A stretch of 64,000 nt of DNA from Pseudaminobacter soli (ex Li et al. 2025) (GCF_029892515.1 NZ_JARXVF010000001.1:248001-312000), one strand, 5' to 3'. Positions 38,206 through 49,076 are shown, counted from the stretch's first letter. Program-made: numbers and translations. Notes: generated by a model not told the origin, from the letters alone.

Positions 38206-39312
38206 CTATGCGTTTTCACGCTGTGTTTCAAACAGAAGTACGTCAGACTTGCGCAAGGAAAGCCAGATGTCACGTGCTTTTGCGGACAATGCGCCGCAGC
38301 GTATACGCGCACGCACCGGAACCTCGGCACCCGAAACGGCAAGTTCGAGCAATTCCACGACACCGAGGAAGCGACGCGACAAGATCCGCGCCTGAACCTC
38401 GCCGGCCGTCTCGCTAACGTCGAAGCCGGTCAACCGCACGGCGACGCTGGCCGCCGAACCGTCCTCAATGCCCGGCGCGGCCACCTTGCCCACCGGCGTA
38501 TCGACGAATTTATCGCGAACGCGCCCGTCGAAGACGTTCAATTCGGAGAAGAATCCCGCGACGAAAAGGTTCGCCGGCCTGAGATAGAGTTCTTCGGCGC
38601 TGCCGACCTGCACCAGCTTGCCCCCCTTGAGGAGCGCGATACGGTCGGCCATACGCATGGCCTCTTCCGCATCATGGGTGACGACGATGGCCGTCGCGCG
38701 ACTTTCGCGCAGAATGGCCAGCGTTTCGGCGCGCACATTGTCCTTCAGCCGAGAATCAAGGCCCGAAAACGGCTCATCCATCAGGAGAACGGCAGGCCGG
38801 GGCGCAAGCGCCCTCGCCAGCGCCACGCGCTGCTGCTCGCCGCCTGAAAGGACGTGGGGATAAGACCCCGCATAATGGGCAAGGCCGACGCGCGACAGCG
38901 CAATCATCGCCTCGCTACGCGCTTCTTCCACCGACAGCGCAGTCAGGCCGAAGCGCACATTGTCCAGAATGGTCAGGTGCGGAAACAGCGCGAAATCCTG
39001 GAAGACCAGCCCGATCGAGCGCTTTTCCGGCGGCAGGAACACGTTGGGACCAGCAATTTCGCGCTCATTGAGCAGCACGCGTCCGCTAGTCTGCGCCTCG
39101 ATGCCGGCAGCGATCCGCAAAAGCGTGGTCTTGCCGGAGCCGGAGGGCCCGAGCAGGCACAGCACCTCGCCCGGCTCTGCCGTCAGCGAAACGTCGCGCA
39201 GGGTCTCCGCCCCGGCTCCAAAGGAATGGCAGATGTTCTCGAAAGCGAGGCGCGCGGCGAAGGTAACGCCCGCACTCACACGATTTGCCGTCTGCGCAGT
39301 TTCAGTCTTCAC
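38206..39312 (-). CDS. ABC transporter ATP-binding protein, FbpC/PotA-like
   Basis: 368 residues. One nucleotide-binding domain: Walker A GPSGSGKTT, signature LSGGEQQRVALARAL, Walker B LLMDEPFSGLD, H-loop VTHDAEEAM, followed by a TOBE-like C-terminal domain (about 255-368). The architecture fits importers for iron, spermidine or sulfate-like solutes. No permease or binding protein is adjacent, so partners must lie elsewhere. Start: GTG at 39312 preferred; a TTG at 39348 would overlap the scpB stop by 4 bases. Confidence 0.85.
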   Translation of the reverse strand: MKTETAQTANRVSAGVTFAARLAFENICHSFGAGAETLRDVSLTAEPGEVLCLLGPSGSGKTTLLRIAAGIEAQTSGRVLLNEREIAGPNVFLPPEKRSIGLVFQDFALFPHLTILDNVRFGLTALSVEEARSEAMIALSRVGLAHYAGSYPHVLSGGEQQRVALARALAPRPAVLLMDEPFSGLDSRLKDNVRAETLAILRESRATAIVVTHDAEEAMRMADRIALLKGGKLVQVGSAEELYLRPANLFVAGFFSELNVFDGRVRDKFVDTPVGKVAAPGIEDGSAASVAVRLTGFDVSETAGEVQARILSRRFLGVVELLELAVSGAEVPVRARIRCGALSAKARDIWLSLRKSDVLLFETQRENA

Positions 39313-39344
39313 GTGAATACAGTCTCTCGCGCGCCTGGCACTGC

Positions 39345-40091
39345 TCAATCATCCAGCGCACGAGGTGTCAACAGCCCGAGTTCCTCGAGATCGACATCGG
39401 TCAACGGATCTTCATCGTCGCCCAGCAGGTCAAGATCGGACGGCGGCAGAGGAATGGCAAAGTTCGACGGCATGCGCGCCGACAGCAGCCCTGCCCCCTT
39501 GAGTTCCTCCATGCCGGGCAGATCGCGGATTTCCTCCAATGCAAAATGATCGAGGAACTTGTCGGTCGTGCCGTACGTAACCGGCCGTCCGGGCGTGCGC
39601 CGCCTGCCCCGCATGCGCACCCATTCGGTTTCCAGCAGCGTGTCCAACGTGCCCTTCGAAGTCTCCACGCCGCGGATCTCCTCAATCTCCGCGCGTGTCA
39701 CAGGCTGGTGGTAGGCGATGATCGCCAGGACCTCCAGCGCCGCCCGCGACAGCTTCTTCTGCTGGATAGCGTCTCGGCTCATCAGATAGGCCAGGTCGCC
39801 GGCCGTACGGAACGCCCAGGCATCAGCCACGCGCACGAGATTGACGCCGCGGCTCGAATAGACCTCCTGGAGCTCCAGCATCGTGGCACGCACGTCCACA
39901 CCCTCCGGAAGACGGGCGGCAAGCGCACGCTCGCTGACCGGCTCAGTGCTCGCAAACACGATCGCCTCGGCCATACGCATGGCCTCATCCAAGGAGCGGC
40001 GCGGGGCGGAGTTGAGCTCGCCCGTATCATCATCGGCTTCGTCGTCGATCAAGAACGGGATGATGTTTGCGTTGGCGCTGTTTTCGCTCAT
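39345..40091 (-). CDS. scpB: Segregation and condensation protein B
   Basis: 248 residues. Two winged-helix domains at about 30-190 with the ScpB hallmark LEVLAIIAYHQPVTRAEIEEIRG; acidic N- and C-terminal extensions. Kleisin-associated subunit of the SMC-ScpAB condensin. ATG overlaps the scpA stop by 4 bases. Confidence 0.95.
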   Translation of the reverse strand: MSENSANANIIPFLIDDEADDDTGELNSAPRRSLDEAMRMAEAIVFASTEPVSERALAARLPEGVDVRATMLELQEVYSSRGVNLVRVADAWAFRTAGDLAYLMSRDAIQQKKLSRAALEVLAIIAYHQPVTRAEIEEIRGVETSKGTLDTLLETEWVRMRGRRRTPGRPVTYGTTDKFLDHFALEEIRDLPGMEELKGAGLLSARMPSNFAIPLPPSDLDLLGDDEDPLTDVDLEELGLLTPRALDD

Positions 40092-40930
40092 GACGCACCT
40101 TCGGGGAGTTTTGCGGCGGCCGTGCGGCTGCGCAGGTAGAGCGGCGAAAACGCATCCTGCTGCCTGACTTCAAGATGACCTTCTCGCACCAGCTCGAGCG
40201 TCGCCGCAAAGGAGCTGGCAATCGCCGTCGCCCGCTCTTCCGGCGTTGTGAGATAGGAGATCAGGAACTGGTCGAGCGCGGTCCATTCCTTGAACTCGCC
40301 GACCAGGCGGGTGAGGATGTCGCGCGCCTGCTTGAGAGACCAGACACCGCGCTGGGCAATGCGCACATTGGTGATTGCCCGCCTTTGCCGCTGGATCGCA
40401 TATGCCGTGAGCAGGTCGTAGAGCGAGGCGGAATATTCGTTGCGCTTCTCAACCACGACAAGCTCGGGCATGCCGCGGGCAAAGACATCGCGGCCAAGCC
40501 GATTACGGTTGACCAGCCGGGCGGCAGCGTCGCGCATCGCTTCCAGCCGCTTCAGGCGGAATTGCAGAACCGCGGCCATTTCCTCGCCGCTCTCGCCCTC
40601 GTCGTCTGCCTGCTTGGGAATGAGAAGCTTGGACTTGAGGAAGGCGAGCCAGGCGGCCATGACGAGATAGTCGGCGGCCAGTTCGAGCCGCACGGCTCGC
40701 GCACTGTCGATGAAGGTCAGATATTGCTCGGCCAGCGCCAGGATCGAAATCCGCGAGAGATCGACCTTCTGGTTGCGCGCCAGGTGCAGGAGCAGGTCGA
40801 GCGGACCTTCGAAGCCGGCAATATCAATGAGCAGCGCCGGCTCGCTGACGCCGCGAGACTCGTCACTGTCCGCCCACAGGCGGTCCATCGGTGCGGCCTT
40901 GGGGGCCTGGCTTCCAGAGGCTTCCGCCAA
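40088..40930 (-). CDS. scpA: Segregation and condensation protein A
   Basis: 280 residues. Kleisin with the ScpA signature FEGPLDLLLHLARNQKVDL near 38-56 and the block YLVMAAWLAFLKSKLLIP. Bridges SMC heads in chromosome condensation. 30 bases downstream of nagZ in the same operon. Confidence 0.95.
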   Translation of the reverse strand: MAEASGSQAPKAAPMDRLWADSDESRGVSEPALLIDIAGFEGPLDLLLHLARNQKVDLSRISILALAEQYLTFIDSARAVRLELAADYLVMAAWLAFLKSKLLIPKQADDEGESGEEMAAVLQFRLKRLEAMRDAAARLVNRNRLGRDVFARGMPELVVVEKRNEYSASLYDLLTAYAIQRQRRAITNVRIAQRGVWSLKQARDILTRLVGEFKEWTALDQFLISYLTTPEERATAIASSFAATLELVREGHLEVRQQDAFSPLYLRSRTAAAKLPEGAS

Positions 40931-40960
40931 CTTCGTGCCTTCTCCCTGAGGCCGACGCTC

Positions 40961-41980
40961 CTATGCTGCGGCCTCGAAATAAGTTGCGAACTCGGCGCGA
41001 ACCGCCGCCTCGTCGGCTGCGTCGCGCTGGTTAATGTAAGTCAGGGCACGCTCGGCGCGCTCCAGCGATTTGCCTTCGAGCGCGGTCGTGCGCGATGCGA
41101 TGCCCGCCATTTCTTCCATCACGCCATTACAGTGAAGGACAAGATCGCATCCCGCCGCAAGGATCGAAGCCGCCTTCGAGGGGAAATCCCCAGAAAGTGC
41201 CTTCATCGAGGTATCGTCGCTTATCAGAAGACCGTCAAAGCCGATCTCGCCGCGCACGACATCCTTGATCACCTTGGCCGATGTGGTTGCCGGACCATTC
41301 GGGTCGATCGCTGCATAGACCACATGCGCCGTCATTGCGGCCGGCAGGTGATTTAGCGCCTTGAACGGGGCGAAATCATGGGCACGCAATTCCTCGATCG
41401 GCGTGGTGACGGTAGGCAGTTCGAGATGGCTGTCCGAGAATGCGCGACCGTGGCCGGGAACATGCTTCATCACGGGCAGCACGCCGCCGGCCAACAAGCC
41501 TTCCGCTGCGGCCTTGCCAAGCGTGGCAACGGTCTCAGGGTCCTTGCCATAGGCGCGGCTGCCGATGACGTCGCTTGCACCTTCGATCGGAACGTCGAGC
41601 ACCGGCAGGCAGTCTGCCGTGACGCCGAGGTTCAGGAGATCGAAAGCATGCAGGCGCGAAAGCAGCCATGCGGCGCGCAGCCCCGCTTCACGATCTTTCC
41701 TGTACAGATCGCCAATGGCAGCTCCGGCCGGATAGTTGGGCGCAAGCGGCGGGCGCAGTCGCTGTACACGGCCGCCTTCCTGATCGATGAACACCGGCGC
41801 ATCCGGCCGCCCGACGCTCTCGCGCATCGAGGCGACGAGATCGCGGATCTGCTCCGGCTCGCCGACATTGCGAGCAAACAGGATGAAACCCCAGGGACGT
41901 TCATCGCCATAGAAGCGGATTTCGTCCTGGGTCAGCGTTTTCCCTGCACAGCCGAGGATCATCGATTTTGATTCGGTCAT
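40961..41980 (-). CDS. nagZ: Beta-N-acetylhexosaminidase NagZ
   Basis: 339 residues, glycoside hydrolase family 3. Conserved FIDQEGGRVQRL, the catalytic His loop KHVPGHGRAFSDSH and the nucleophile Asp in LLISDDTSMKAL. Cytoplasmic enzyme of cell-wall recycling that removes GlcNAc from anhydromuropeptides. ATG at 41980 gives the standard N-terminus; the frame is open far upstream but non-conserved there. Confidence 0.94.
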   Translation of the reverse strand: MTESKSMILGCAGKTLTQDEIRFYGDERPWGFILFARNVGEPEQIRDLVASMRESVGRPDAPVFIDQEGGRVQRLRPPLAPNYPAGAAIGDLYRKDREAGLRAAWLLSRLHAFDLLNLGVTADCLPVLDVPIEGASDVIGSRAYGKDPETVATLGKAAAEGLLAGGVLPVMKHVPGHGRAFSDSHLELPTVTTPIEELRAHDFAPFKALNHLPAAMTAHVVYAAIDPNGPATTSAKVIKDVVRGEIGFDGLLISDDTSMKALSGDFPSKAASILAAGCDLVLHCNGVMEEMAGIASRTTALEGKSLERAERALTYINQRDAADEAAVRAEFATYFEAAA

Positions 41981-42125
41981 GATTTCCAAACTAGAGCATC
42001 GCGGCTGCCGTGGGAATCCGCCCACTTTCGGTTCGCGGCCGGGCTTTGCCGGCGGTTCCAAATGCAAAGACCGGCGCGGGCAGCGCCGGTCTTCGATCTC
42101 ATCATGCCTCGGCCAGGGCGAGCCC

Positions 42126-45100
42126 TTACTTCGAGACGAAGCAGCTACCGCCGGCTGCCTTGTAGCTTTCGCAAAGCGCGATGGCGTCGTTGCGGGTCGG
42201 AGCAGGCACGCGGACGCGCCAGAAGGTACCCTTGCCGGCAATCTCAGCCTTGACGACGCTGGCCGGATGCCCGTTCAGCACGTTGCCATATTTGCGCAAC
42301 AGGTCCTGATAGGACGACTGCGCGGCCGCCTCGCTCGGCTGCGAAGCGATCTGCATCGCCCACTCACCCGCCGCGCCGGCATTGGTGCTCAGCGCTGCAA
42401 CCTTATCGGGCTTGACCTCGCCGACGACATCGACCGGCTGATCGGACGGACGCGACGGGGCAACAGCCACCGAGGCCGGGGTCGCCGAAGGCTGCGGCTT
42501 GGAGGCCGGCTTGGGCGCCGTGGCCGCTTCGGCCGGAACCGGTTCCACTGCGGCTGCAGGAGTTGCAGCAGCCGGGGCCGGCTTGGCGGCAACAGCCGGG
42601 GCCAGAGCCGGAGCCGGATCTTCGCGGGGCACCAAAGTGCCGTCAGCCCTGACGACCATCGTACGAACCTTGCGCGGCGCAACCGCGGCGACTTCCGTAT
42701 TCTGAACCGGACCGGCGTCGTCCTGGATCGCCTGCTGGATACGATCTTCCGACTTGCCCATGGGCGACGTCTCATCGGTGCCGACGATGGTTTCTTCCTC
42801 GTCGAGCGGAGCTTCCTGGGCAGTCATGTCGACCGGCGTCTCGGACGTCGTCACGAGCTTCTGCTGAGTGGGCTCATTGGAGGGCGTACGCGCGACTGTC
42901 TCGTAGACCTTGTTGTCCTGGTTCGCGACTGCGGTGCCGCCCGGATTTTCCGGACGCACCTTCACCGGACCGTCGTCGGCCTTGATGATGGCCGGCACAC
43001 CGGAACCCACGCCGCCACGCGACAGAGCGAAGGCGCCAACACCTCCGAGGACCACAACGCCGCCGATGATCGCGGCGATCAGCACGCCGCGACGCTGCGG
43101 ACGCCGTTCTTCCGCCTCGCCATAGGCGGGCAGGCTCATCTCGTCATCGAGATCGGGGTCATACTCGAACCCGGCCTGCTGCTGGCCGTGTGCGGCCGAG
43201 CCGAACATGTCGCCTGCGTTCGAAGCCGTGCTGACAGGCTGTGCGTAGGCCGAGCGCGGGGCAGCGGCACCAAAGGCCGCGGCCGTTGCAACAGCACCAG
43301 CGGCCGCTGCCGCCGGATAGGCGTAGCTGTCGGACTGATAGGTCGGGTCTTCGAACTGGAATTCGCGCTCGAAATCGGCGGCAAAGTCGTCCACCGGCGC
43401 GGCCGCCGGCTTCGCGGGCTCCGGAGCAGCCGGCTCGGGCGAATTCATGTCATTGAGAAGGCTCGCAAATTCCGCATCGATGTCGTCGTATGCGGCAACC
43501 GTCGGCACGTCCTCCTCGAAGGTCAGTTCCGGCAGATCGAGGTCATCGGCCAAAGCGACGGCCTGCTCGGGCACATCCACGGTCTCGATATCCGGATAAT
43601 CGTCAAAACCCGAGGTCGAATGCTGGGTCCGGTCGTAGCTCATCTGCTCATACTGCGGGTTTTGTTGCTCCGCGGCTGACGCGGAATCTGGGTTCCAGGA
43701 GGGGGGCGTGGAGGCAGTCGACGCAAAGGACTGCGTCAGGGCTGCGAGTTCCGCGTAGGGATCTTCTTCTTCGGCGGTTTCCGCCTTCGGCTGTTCCGCG
43801 TCATCGGTCTCGGCGGCGAAAGCAGCCGGCTCCTCGATGGATTTGGCGAAGGCCGCATCGAAGTCATCGTCGTCGAAGCTCAGGTCGAAGTCCGGCTCGA
43901 CTTCAGCCTCAGCGGCCGGCACGAACTCCGGCTCGGGTGCATAGGCGACGGGCTCGACGGCCGGTTCTTCAGCTTCAACAGGCGCCTCATAGGCCGCGAC
44001 CGGAGCGGAGTAATAGTCTTCCGCCGACTGCAGGCGGAAATTGCCGCGCGAATAGGAATAATCGCTGCGGGAACCATAAGAAGGCTCCTCGGCCGGAGCG
44101 GTCGGCGCTTCGGTCAGGAAGTCTTCATCCGTGAGACCGAGATCGAAATCGTCGGTTGCCGCGACATCCTGCTGATAGGCAGGAGTTTCGTCCTGGTACG
44201 AGGCGACAGGGGCTACGTCGGCAGCCTCAAGCTCCGGCTCGTAATGAGCAACGGGCTCCTGCTCATAGTGGGCGGCAGGCTCCGGCTCGTAATAGGCAAC
44301 AGGCTCCTGCTCGTAATGGCCGGCGGGCTCGTCGTAATAGGCAACCGGCTCGTCATCGGCGACGACAGGCGCAGCGACGGCAACCGGCTCGTTCGCCATC
44401 GCGTGCGATGGCGACATATTGCCGAGCAGCGCGTTCAGTTCGTCTTCGAGGCTCGGGGCAGCCACTTCAGGCTCGACAAAAGCTTCGGGCATGATTTCGT
44501 GCTGCAGCCGGTGCTCGAGCTCGGCATCGAGATCGACCTGCGGCTCAAAGCTCGGGCCGCCGGCAGAGACCAGAGGCGCAGCAGTGAAATCCATGTCGAC
44601 GTCAGCCAGCGCGGCGTCGAATTCGGCGACGAAGTCGTCATCGGCGGCATAGGCTGCAGCGTCAGCAGGCTGCTCGGCGACGGGCTGGGCATAGGAGACA
44701 TGGTCGTAAGCGGGAACAGATTCGTCTGCCTGCGCCGTTTCTTCCGCAGGCTGCCAATCGCCATGAATGGCGAACTCGTCTTCCAGCGACGAAGCCAGGG
44801 CCTGATCGAATCCGTCGACGACGGGCTCTTCAGCAGCGTAGGCGGCAGGCTCGTACTGAGCCGCCGGCTCATATTCCGGCTCATAGATAGGCTGGTGCGA
44901 AACTTCAGCCTCATAGGCAGGCTGGTAAGCAGGCTCAGCCTCGTAGGCAGCGCCATACGCAACGCCGGCCTCGGAGGCAGGTTCGTATGTCGCTTCGGCC
45001 TCGTAGGCAGACTGATAGGTAGCTTCAGGCGCGTAGGCGGATTCGGATTCGTAAGCAGGCTGGTAGGCAGCGCCGGCCTCGGAGGCGGGTTCGTATGCGG

Positions 45101-45527
45101 CTTCTGCTTCGTAGGCAGGTTGATAGGTAGCTTCAGGCGCGTAGGCGGGCTCGTGCGCAGCGTCCGCCTCGTAAGCCGGCTGGTATCCGGCTTCGGTCTC
45201 ATATGCCGGCTGGTAGGCAGATTCGGCCTCGTAGCCTGCTTCCTCGTGAGCAGGCTCCGTCGGCTGAGAAGCAGCATAACGCTGCTCGGCAGGGGTATAG
45301 GCCACGACCTCGCCGCCCTGCTCGGCCAACTCGCCGAATTCGCCCATCAACTCCTTTTCGAGGTCGATGCCGAAGTCGTCGCCAAGAATATTATCGGCCG
45401 ACGACTGCTCAGGCTGCCGGGCAGGCTCACGCGGATCAAATCCCATGATGCGGGTAAGTTCAGCGAACGGATCATCGTTCGACAAACCTTCCCGATCGGC
45501 GACTCTCAGCTGGGTTCTGTCTGCCAT
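42126..45527 (-). CDS. Very large SPOR-domain membrane protein
   Basis: 1133 residues. A conserved N-terminal head (FAELTRIMGFDPR) is followed by a long acidic, Tyr/Ala/Glu/Pro-rich cytoplasmic region with degenerate 8-11-residue repeats (AYQPAYEAE type) at about 95-235. A single transmembrane helix lies near 813-835 (LIAAIIGGVVVLGGVGAFAL). A periplasmic Pro/Ala linker and a C-terminal SPOR domain follow at about 1055-1133, which binds denuded glycan at the division septum. It sits between nagZ and argS as in relatives, where the protein is usually shorter. Role in septal cell-wall metabolism is inferred. Confidence 0.9.
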   Translation of the reverse strand: MADRTQLRVADREGLSNDDPFAELTRIMGFDPREPARQPEQSSADNILGDDFGIDLEKELMGEFGELAEQGGEVVAYTPAEQRYAASQPTEPAHEEAGYEAESAYQPAYETEAGYQPAYEADAAHEPAYAPEATYQPAYEAEAAYEPASEAGAAYQPAYESESAYAPEATYQSAYEAEATYEPASEAGVAYGAAYEAEPAYQPAYEAEVSHQPIYEPEYEPAAQYEPAAYAAEEPVVDGFDQALASSLEDEFAIHGDWQPAEETAQADESVPAYDHVSYAQPVAEQPADAAAYAADDDFVAEFDAALADVDMDFTAAPLVSAGGPSFEPQVDLDAELEHRLQHEIMPEAFVEPEVAAPSLEDELNALLGNMSPSHAMANEPVAVAAPVVADDEPVAYYDEPAGHYEQEPVAYYEPEPAAHYEQEPVAHYEPELEAADVAPVASYQDETPAYQQDVAATDDFDLGLTDEDFLTEAPTAPAEEPSYGSRSDYSYSRGNFRLQSAEDYYSAPVAAYEAPVEAEEPAVEPVAYAPEPEFVPAAEAEVEPDFDLSFDDDDFDAAFAKSIEEPAAFAAETDDAEQPKAETAEEEDPYAELAALTQSFASTASTPPSWNPDSASAAEQQNPQYEQMSYDRTQHSTSGFDDYPDIETVDVPEQAVALADDLDLPELTFEEDVPTVAAYDDIDAEFASLLNDMNSPEPAAPEPAKPAAAPVDDFAADFEREFQFEDPTYQSDSYAYPAAAAAGAVATAAAFGAAAPRSAYAQPVSTASNAGDMFGSAAHGQQQAGFEYDPDLDDEMSLPAYGEAEERRPQRRGVLIAAIIGGVVVLGGVGAFALSRGGVGSGVPAIIKADDGPVKVRPENPGGTAVANQDNKVYETVARTPSNEPTQQKLVTTSETPVDMTAQEAPLDEEETIVGTDETSPMGKSEDRIQQAIQDDAGPVQNTEVAAVAPRKVRTMVVRADGTLVPREDPAPALAPAVAAKPAPAAATPAAAVEPVPAEAATAPKPASKPQPSATPASVAVAPSRPSDQPVDVVGEVKPDKVAALSTNAGAAGEWAMQIASQPSEAAAQSSYQDLLRKYGNVLNGHPASVVKAEIAGKGTFWRVRVPAPTRNDAIALCESYKAAGGSCFVSK

Positions 45528-45629
45528 ACTCTTTCCCGAAACTCGCACTATTCGGACGTGTTGTACGTCACGTAAGGTTGGGCCTTACCAGCGCAATGTG
45601 GGCAAAAGGTGACAGGTTTCCCCAGCGGC

Positions 45630-47384
45630 CTAGCGCATCTCGGTGGGCGCTTCCGCTCCGATCAACGCCAGGCCAGACGTCAAGACGTCGGATACAGCCC
45701 GCACCAGCCCAAGTCTGGCATGCGTCAATTCTCGGTCGTTAACCTTAACAAAACGTAAGTCCTGGTTGTCCGTGCCGCGATTCCAGTGTCCGTGGAAGGT
45801 CGACGCTAGGTCATACAGGTAAAACGCCAGTCTATGAGGCTCCAGCGCAAGCGCAGCCGACTCGATCAAACGCGGATATTCTGCCAGCTTCCGGATCAGG
45901 CCGATCTCGCTTTCATCGGTGAGAAGTGCGGCATCCGCGGCAAGCGATGCGCTGTCGAAAGTCCCCTCGCCCAACTGCTCCGCTGCCTGCCGGAAGACCG
46001 AGTGACAGCGTGCCGAAGCATACTGCACGTAGAACACCGGATTGTCCTTCGACTGCTCTGTAACCTTGGCAAAGTCGAAGTCGAGCGGCGCGTCGTTCTT
46101 GCGGTAGAGCATCATGAAGCGGATCGGGTCGCGGCCGACTTCCTCGACCACATCACGCAGTGTGATGAAATCACCCGAACGCTTAGACATGCGCACCGGC
46201 TCGCCGGCGCGGTAGAGCTTGACGAGCTGGCACAGCAGAACCGTCAGCTTCATCGAACCGCCGGAAACGGCTTTCGCAAGCGCTTCCATGCGCTTGACGT
46301 AGCCGCCATGATCGGCGCCCAGGATGAAGATCGTCTCGTTGAAGCCGCGCTGCAGCTTATCCTTGAGATAGGCAACGTCAGCGGCGAAATAGGTGAAGCT
46401 GCCATCGGACTTGACCAGCGGCCGGTCGATGTCGTCGCCGACATCGGTGGACCGGAACAGCGTCTGCTCGCGGTCTTCCCAGTCCTCGGGCTTCTGGCCC
46501 TTGGGCGGCGGCAGCTTGCCCTTGTAGACATGGCCCTTGAGCGTCAGGTCGGTGATTGCCGAGCGGATCGCGGCCCCGTCATTGGCGTGCAGCGTGCGCT
46601 CGGAGAAAAACACTTCGTGATGGACATTGAGCAGCGCCAGATCCTCGCGGATCATTGCCATCATGGCCTCGATGGTCCGCTCCTTGATGATGGCGATCGC
46701 CTCGGCTTCCGGCTTGCGCAGCAGGCCGTCGCCGAATTCCTTGGCCAGCGCCTGGCCGACCGGCACCAGATAGTCGCCCGGGTAAAGGCCAGCCGGGATC
46801 TCGCCGATCTCTTCGCCCAGCGCTTCGCGGTAGCGCAGCATGGCCGAGCGCGCCAGCACGTCGATCTGCGCGCCAGCATCGTTGATGTAGTATTCCTTGG
46901 TCACGTTATAGCCGGCGAAGGCCAGGACGTTGGCGAGCGTATCGCCCACCACCGCGCCACGGCAATGACCGACATGCATGGGCCCGGTTGGGTTGGCCGA
47001 GACATACTCGACATTCACCTTGCCCTTGCCGAGCTTGGAGCGGCCGTAATCAGCGCCAAGCTTGAGCACGTCCTGCAGATGCGACTGCCAGAAGCCATCG
47101 GTGAGCCGCAGGTTGACGAAGCCGGGGCCGGCAACGTCGACGGCAGCAACGTCCTTGTCCTGCCGCAGTGCCTCGGCGATCTTTTCGGCAAGCGCGCGCG
47201 GGTTTTGGCCCGTGGGCTTCGCCAGCACCATCGCGGCATTCGTCGCCAAGTCGCCATGGGTGGCATCTCGCGGCGGCTCGACGGCAATGCGCGTGACGTC
47301 GACGATGCCGCCGTCCTTGTCCTTCAGGTCGAGGCCTTCAACGACCTTGATGATCCGCTCGTTGAAATCGGCGAAGATGTTCAT
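45630..47384 (-). CDS. argS: Arginine-tRNA ligase
   Basis: 584 residues. Class I synthetase: N-terminal additional domain (1-110), HIGH-type motif in [22 protein letters not shown]-type MSKRSG, and C-terminal anticodon-binding DALR domain ending in the [19 protein letters not shown] segment. Charges tRNA-Arg. Directly downstream of dgt. Confidence 0.97.
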   Translation of the reverse strand: MNIFADFNERIIKVVEGLDLKDKDGGIVDVTRIAVEPPRDATHGDLATNAAMVLAKPTGQNPRALAEKIAEALRQDKDVAAVDVAGPGFVNLRLTDGFWQSHLQDVLKLGADYGRSKLGKGKVNVEYVSANPTGPMHVGHCRGAVVGDTLANVLAFAGYNVTKEYYINDAGAQIDVLARSAMLRYREALGEEIGEIPAGLYPGDYLVPVGQALAKEFGDGLLRKPEAEAIAIIKERTIEAMMAMIREDLALLNVHHEVFFSERTLHANDGAAIRSAITDLTLKGHVYKGKLPPPKGQKPEDWEDREQTLFRSTDVGDDIDRPLVKSDGSFTYFAADVAYLKDKLQRGFNETIFILGADHGGYVKRMEALAKAVSGGSMKLTVLLCQLVKLYRAGEPVRMSKRSGDFITLRDVVEEVGRDPIRFMMLYRKNDAPLDFDFAKVTEQSKDNPVFYVQYASARCHSVFRQAAEQLGEGTFDSASLAADAALLTDESEIGLIRKLAEYPRLIESAALALEPHRLAFYLYDLASTFHGHWNRGTDNQDLRFVKVNDRELTHARLGLVRAVSDVLTSGLALIGAEAPTEMR

Positions 47385-47434
47385 GGTGCCTGCTCTGGAA
47401 AAATTCAGCTTCGTAAGCTGGGAAACGGTTTCGC

Positions 47435-48649
47435 CTAACTCAAATCCGGCGTTCGGTCAAACAAACGACGGTGTTCCTTGATCGCGTAGGTGTCGGTCAT
47501 GCCCGCCAGGAAGTCGGCGACATGGCGCGCCTTGATGCGGTCTTCCGCGCGATCGAGGCCTTCGCGCCACCCTTCGGGCATGGCGCGCGGATCAACAAAA
47601 TAGGCGTCGAAGAGGTCGCGCACAATCTGATCCGCACCTCGGCGCACCCGCATCACTTCCTCGTGGCGATAGATATTCTTGTAAAGGAACGCCTTGAGCT
47701 GCTTTTCGACGGGAATCATCTCGTCCGAAAATGTGACGATGGCCGCCTTGGCATCGTGGATGTCGGCGGAGCTTTGCGGATTCAGGGCCGCCAGCCGCGC
47801 GGTCGCGGTGCGGATGACATCCTCGACGAGGATTGTGATCTGCCGGCGCATCAGCTCGTGGCAGATACGCGGTTCATCGAGTGTCGGATAGCGCTCGCGC
47901 ACGGCCTTGAGGATCGTTTCCGGCAGAGCCGCGTCCTCCAGCATCTCGAGCGTCAAAAGACCGGCGCGCAGGCCGTCGTCAATGTCATGGGTGTTGTAGG
48001 CGATGTCGTCGGCGATTGCCGCGCACTGCGCCTCGAGGCTCGCGAACTTGTCGAGCTCGAGATCATGGACCTGGCTGTAGTCGAGAATCGCCTGCGGCAC
48101 CGCACCCTTCAACCCATTGCCGGCAGCGTCGGTCAGTGGACCGTTGTGCTTGACCAGCCCCTCAAGGGTTTCCCAGCTGAGGTTTAGGCCGTCGAACTCG
48201 GCGTAGCGGCGCTCCAGCCGCGTGACGATGCGGAGCGATTGCGCGTTGTGGTCGAAGCCGCCCCAGGCCTCCATCTTTTCGTTTAGCGCGTCCTCGCCGG
48301 TATGGCCGAACGGCGTGTGGCCGAAATCGTGCACCAGCGCCACGGCTTCGGCGAGATCTTCGTCGCAGCGCAAGGCGCGGGCGAGAGCCCGCGCGATCTG
48401 GGCGACTTCGATCGTGTGGGTCAGCCGCGTGCGGTAGTGATCGCCCTCGTGCGCGATGAACACCTGGGTCTTGTGCTTGAGCCGGCGGAAGGCGGTCGAG
48501 TGAATGATGCGGTCGCGATCGCGCTGGAAGGGCGTGCGGGTAGGACTTTCAACTTCCGCGAAGAGCCGCCCGCGCGAACGCGCCGGATCGCAGGCATAGG
48601 GCGCGCGGGGCCGGTAGCCGAAGCCGATATCGCCAAGCTCATTCGCCAT
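47435..48649 (-). CDS. dgt: dGTP triphosphohydrolase-like HD protein
   Basis: 404 residues. HD-domain with [20 protein letters not shown], the HD pair in [12 protein letters not shown], and the [38 protein letters not shown]-terminal block in two parts typical of Dgt. Hydrolyses dNTPs to nucleoside and tripolyphosphate; the type 2 subfamily is often annotated as dGTPase-like. Divergent from erpA. Confidence 0.94.
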   Translation of the reverse strand: MANELGDIGFGYRPRAPYACDPARSRGRLFAEVESPTRTPFQRDRDRIIHSTAFRRLKHKTQVFIAHEGDHYRTRLTHTIEVAQIARALARALRCDEDLAEAVALVHDFGHTPFGHTGEDALNEKMEAWGGFDHNAQSLRIVTRLERRYAEFDGLNLSWETLEGLVKHNGPLTDAAGNGLKGAVPQAILDYSQVHDLELDKFASLEAQCAAIADDIAYNTHDIDDGLRAGLLTLEMLEDAALPETILKAVRERYPTLDEPRICHELMRRQITILVEDVIRTATARLAALNPQSSADIHDAKAAIVTFSDEMIPVEKQLKAFLYKNIYRHEEVMRVRRGADQIVRDLFDAYFVDPRAMPEGWREGLDRAEDRIKARHVADFLAGMTDTYAIKEHRRLFDRTPDLS

Positions 48650-48725
48650 GTCCGGTGCCACCGCAGTTGACTTGCCTCGTGCCGCTTCATACCTATGGTG
48701 ACAACGCGAAAGCAAGGTGACGCCG

Positions 48726-49076
48726 ATGGGCGCTGACGCCAAGACCATCATGAAGAATGTAGAACTTTCCGATTCCGCGGCAAAGCGGATCGCAAAAATC
48801 GTTGCCGCCGAGCCCGGCAAGATCGGGCTGCGCATATCCGTCGAGGGCGGCGGCTGCTCGGGCTTTTCCTACAAATTCGATCTCGTCTCGGACCGAAACG
48901 ACGATGATGTCGCCATCGAAAAGGACGGCGCCATCGTGCTGATCGACGATCTTTCATTGGTTTACATGGGCGGATCGGTCATCGACTTCGTTGACGACCT
49001 GATGGGCCAGTCCTTCCAGATCCGGAACCCGAACGCTGTCGCCTCCTGCGGCTGCGGGACAAGCTTTTCCATCTGA
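48726..49076 (+). CDS. erpA: Iron-sulfur cluster insertion protein, ErpA/IscA type
   Basis: 116 residues, HesB/IscA family A-type carrier. The three conserved cysteines are present: one in GGGCSGF and two in the C-terminal [11 protein letters not shown] at 48726 follows AAGGTGA by the usual distance; ATG 48750 and GTG 48717 are alternatives. Divergent from dgt, a very conserved arrangement in alphaproteobacteria. Confidence 0.92.
   Translation: MGADAKTIMKNVELSDSAAKRIAKIVAAEPGKIGLRISVEGGGCSGFSYKFDLVSDRNDDDVAIEKDGAIVLIDDLSLVYMGGSVIDFVDDLMGQSFQIRNPNAVASCGCGTSFSI

Noticed and set aside
45721-45770. CtrA-like site (GTTAACCTTAAC)
   Set aside because: It is inside the argS coding sequence and the half-site spacing does not match TTAA-N7-TTAA.
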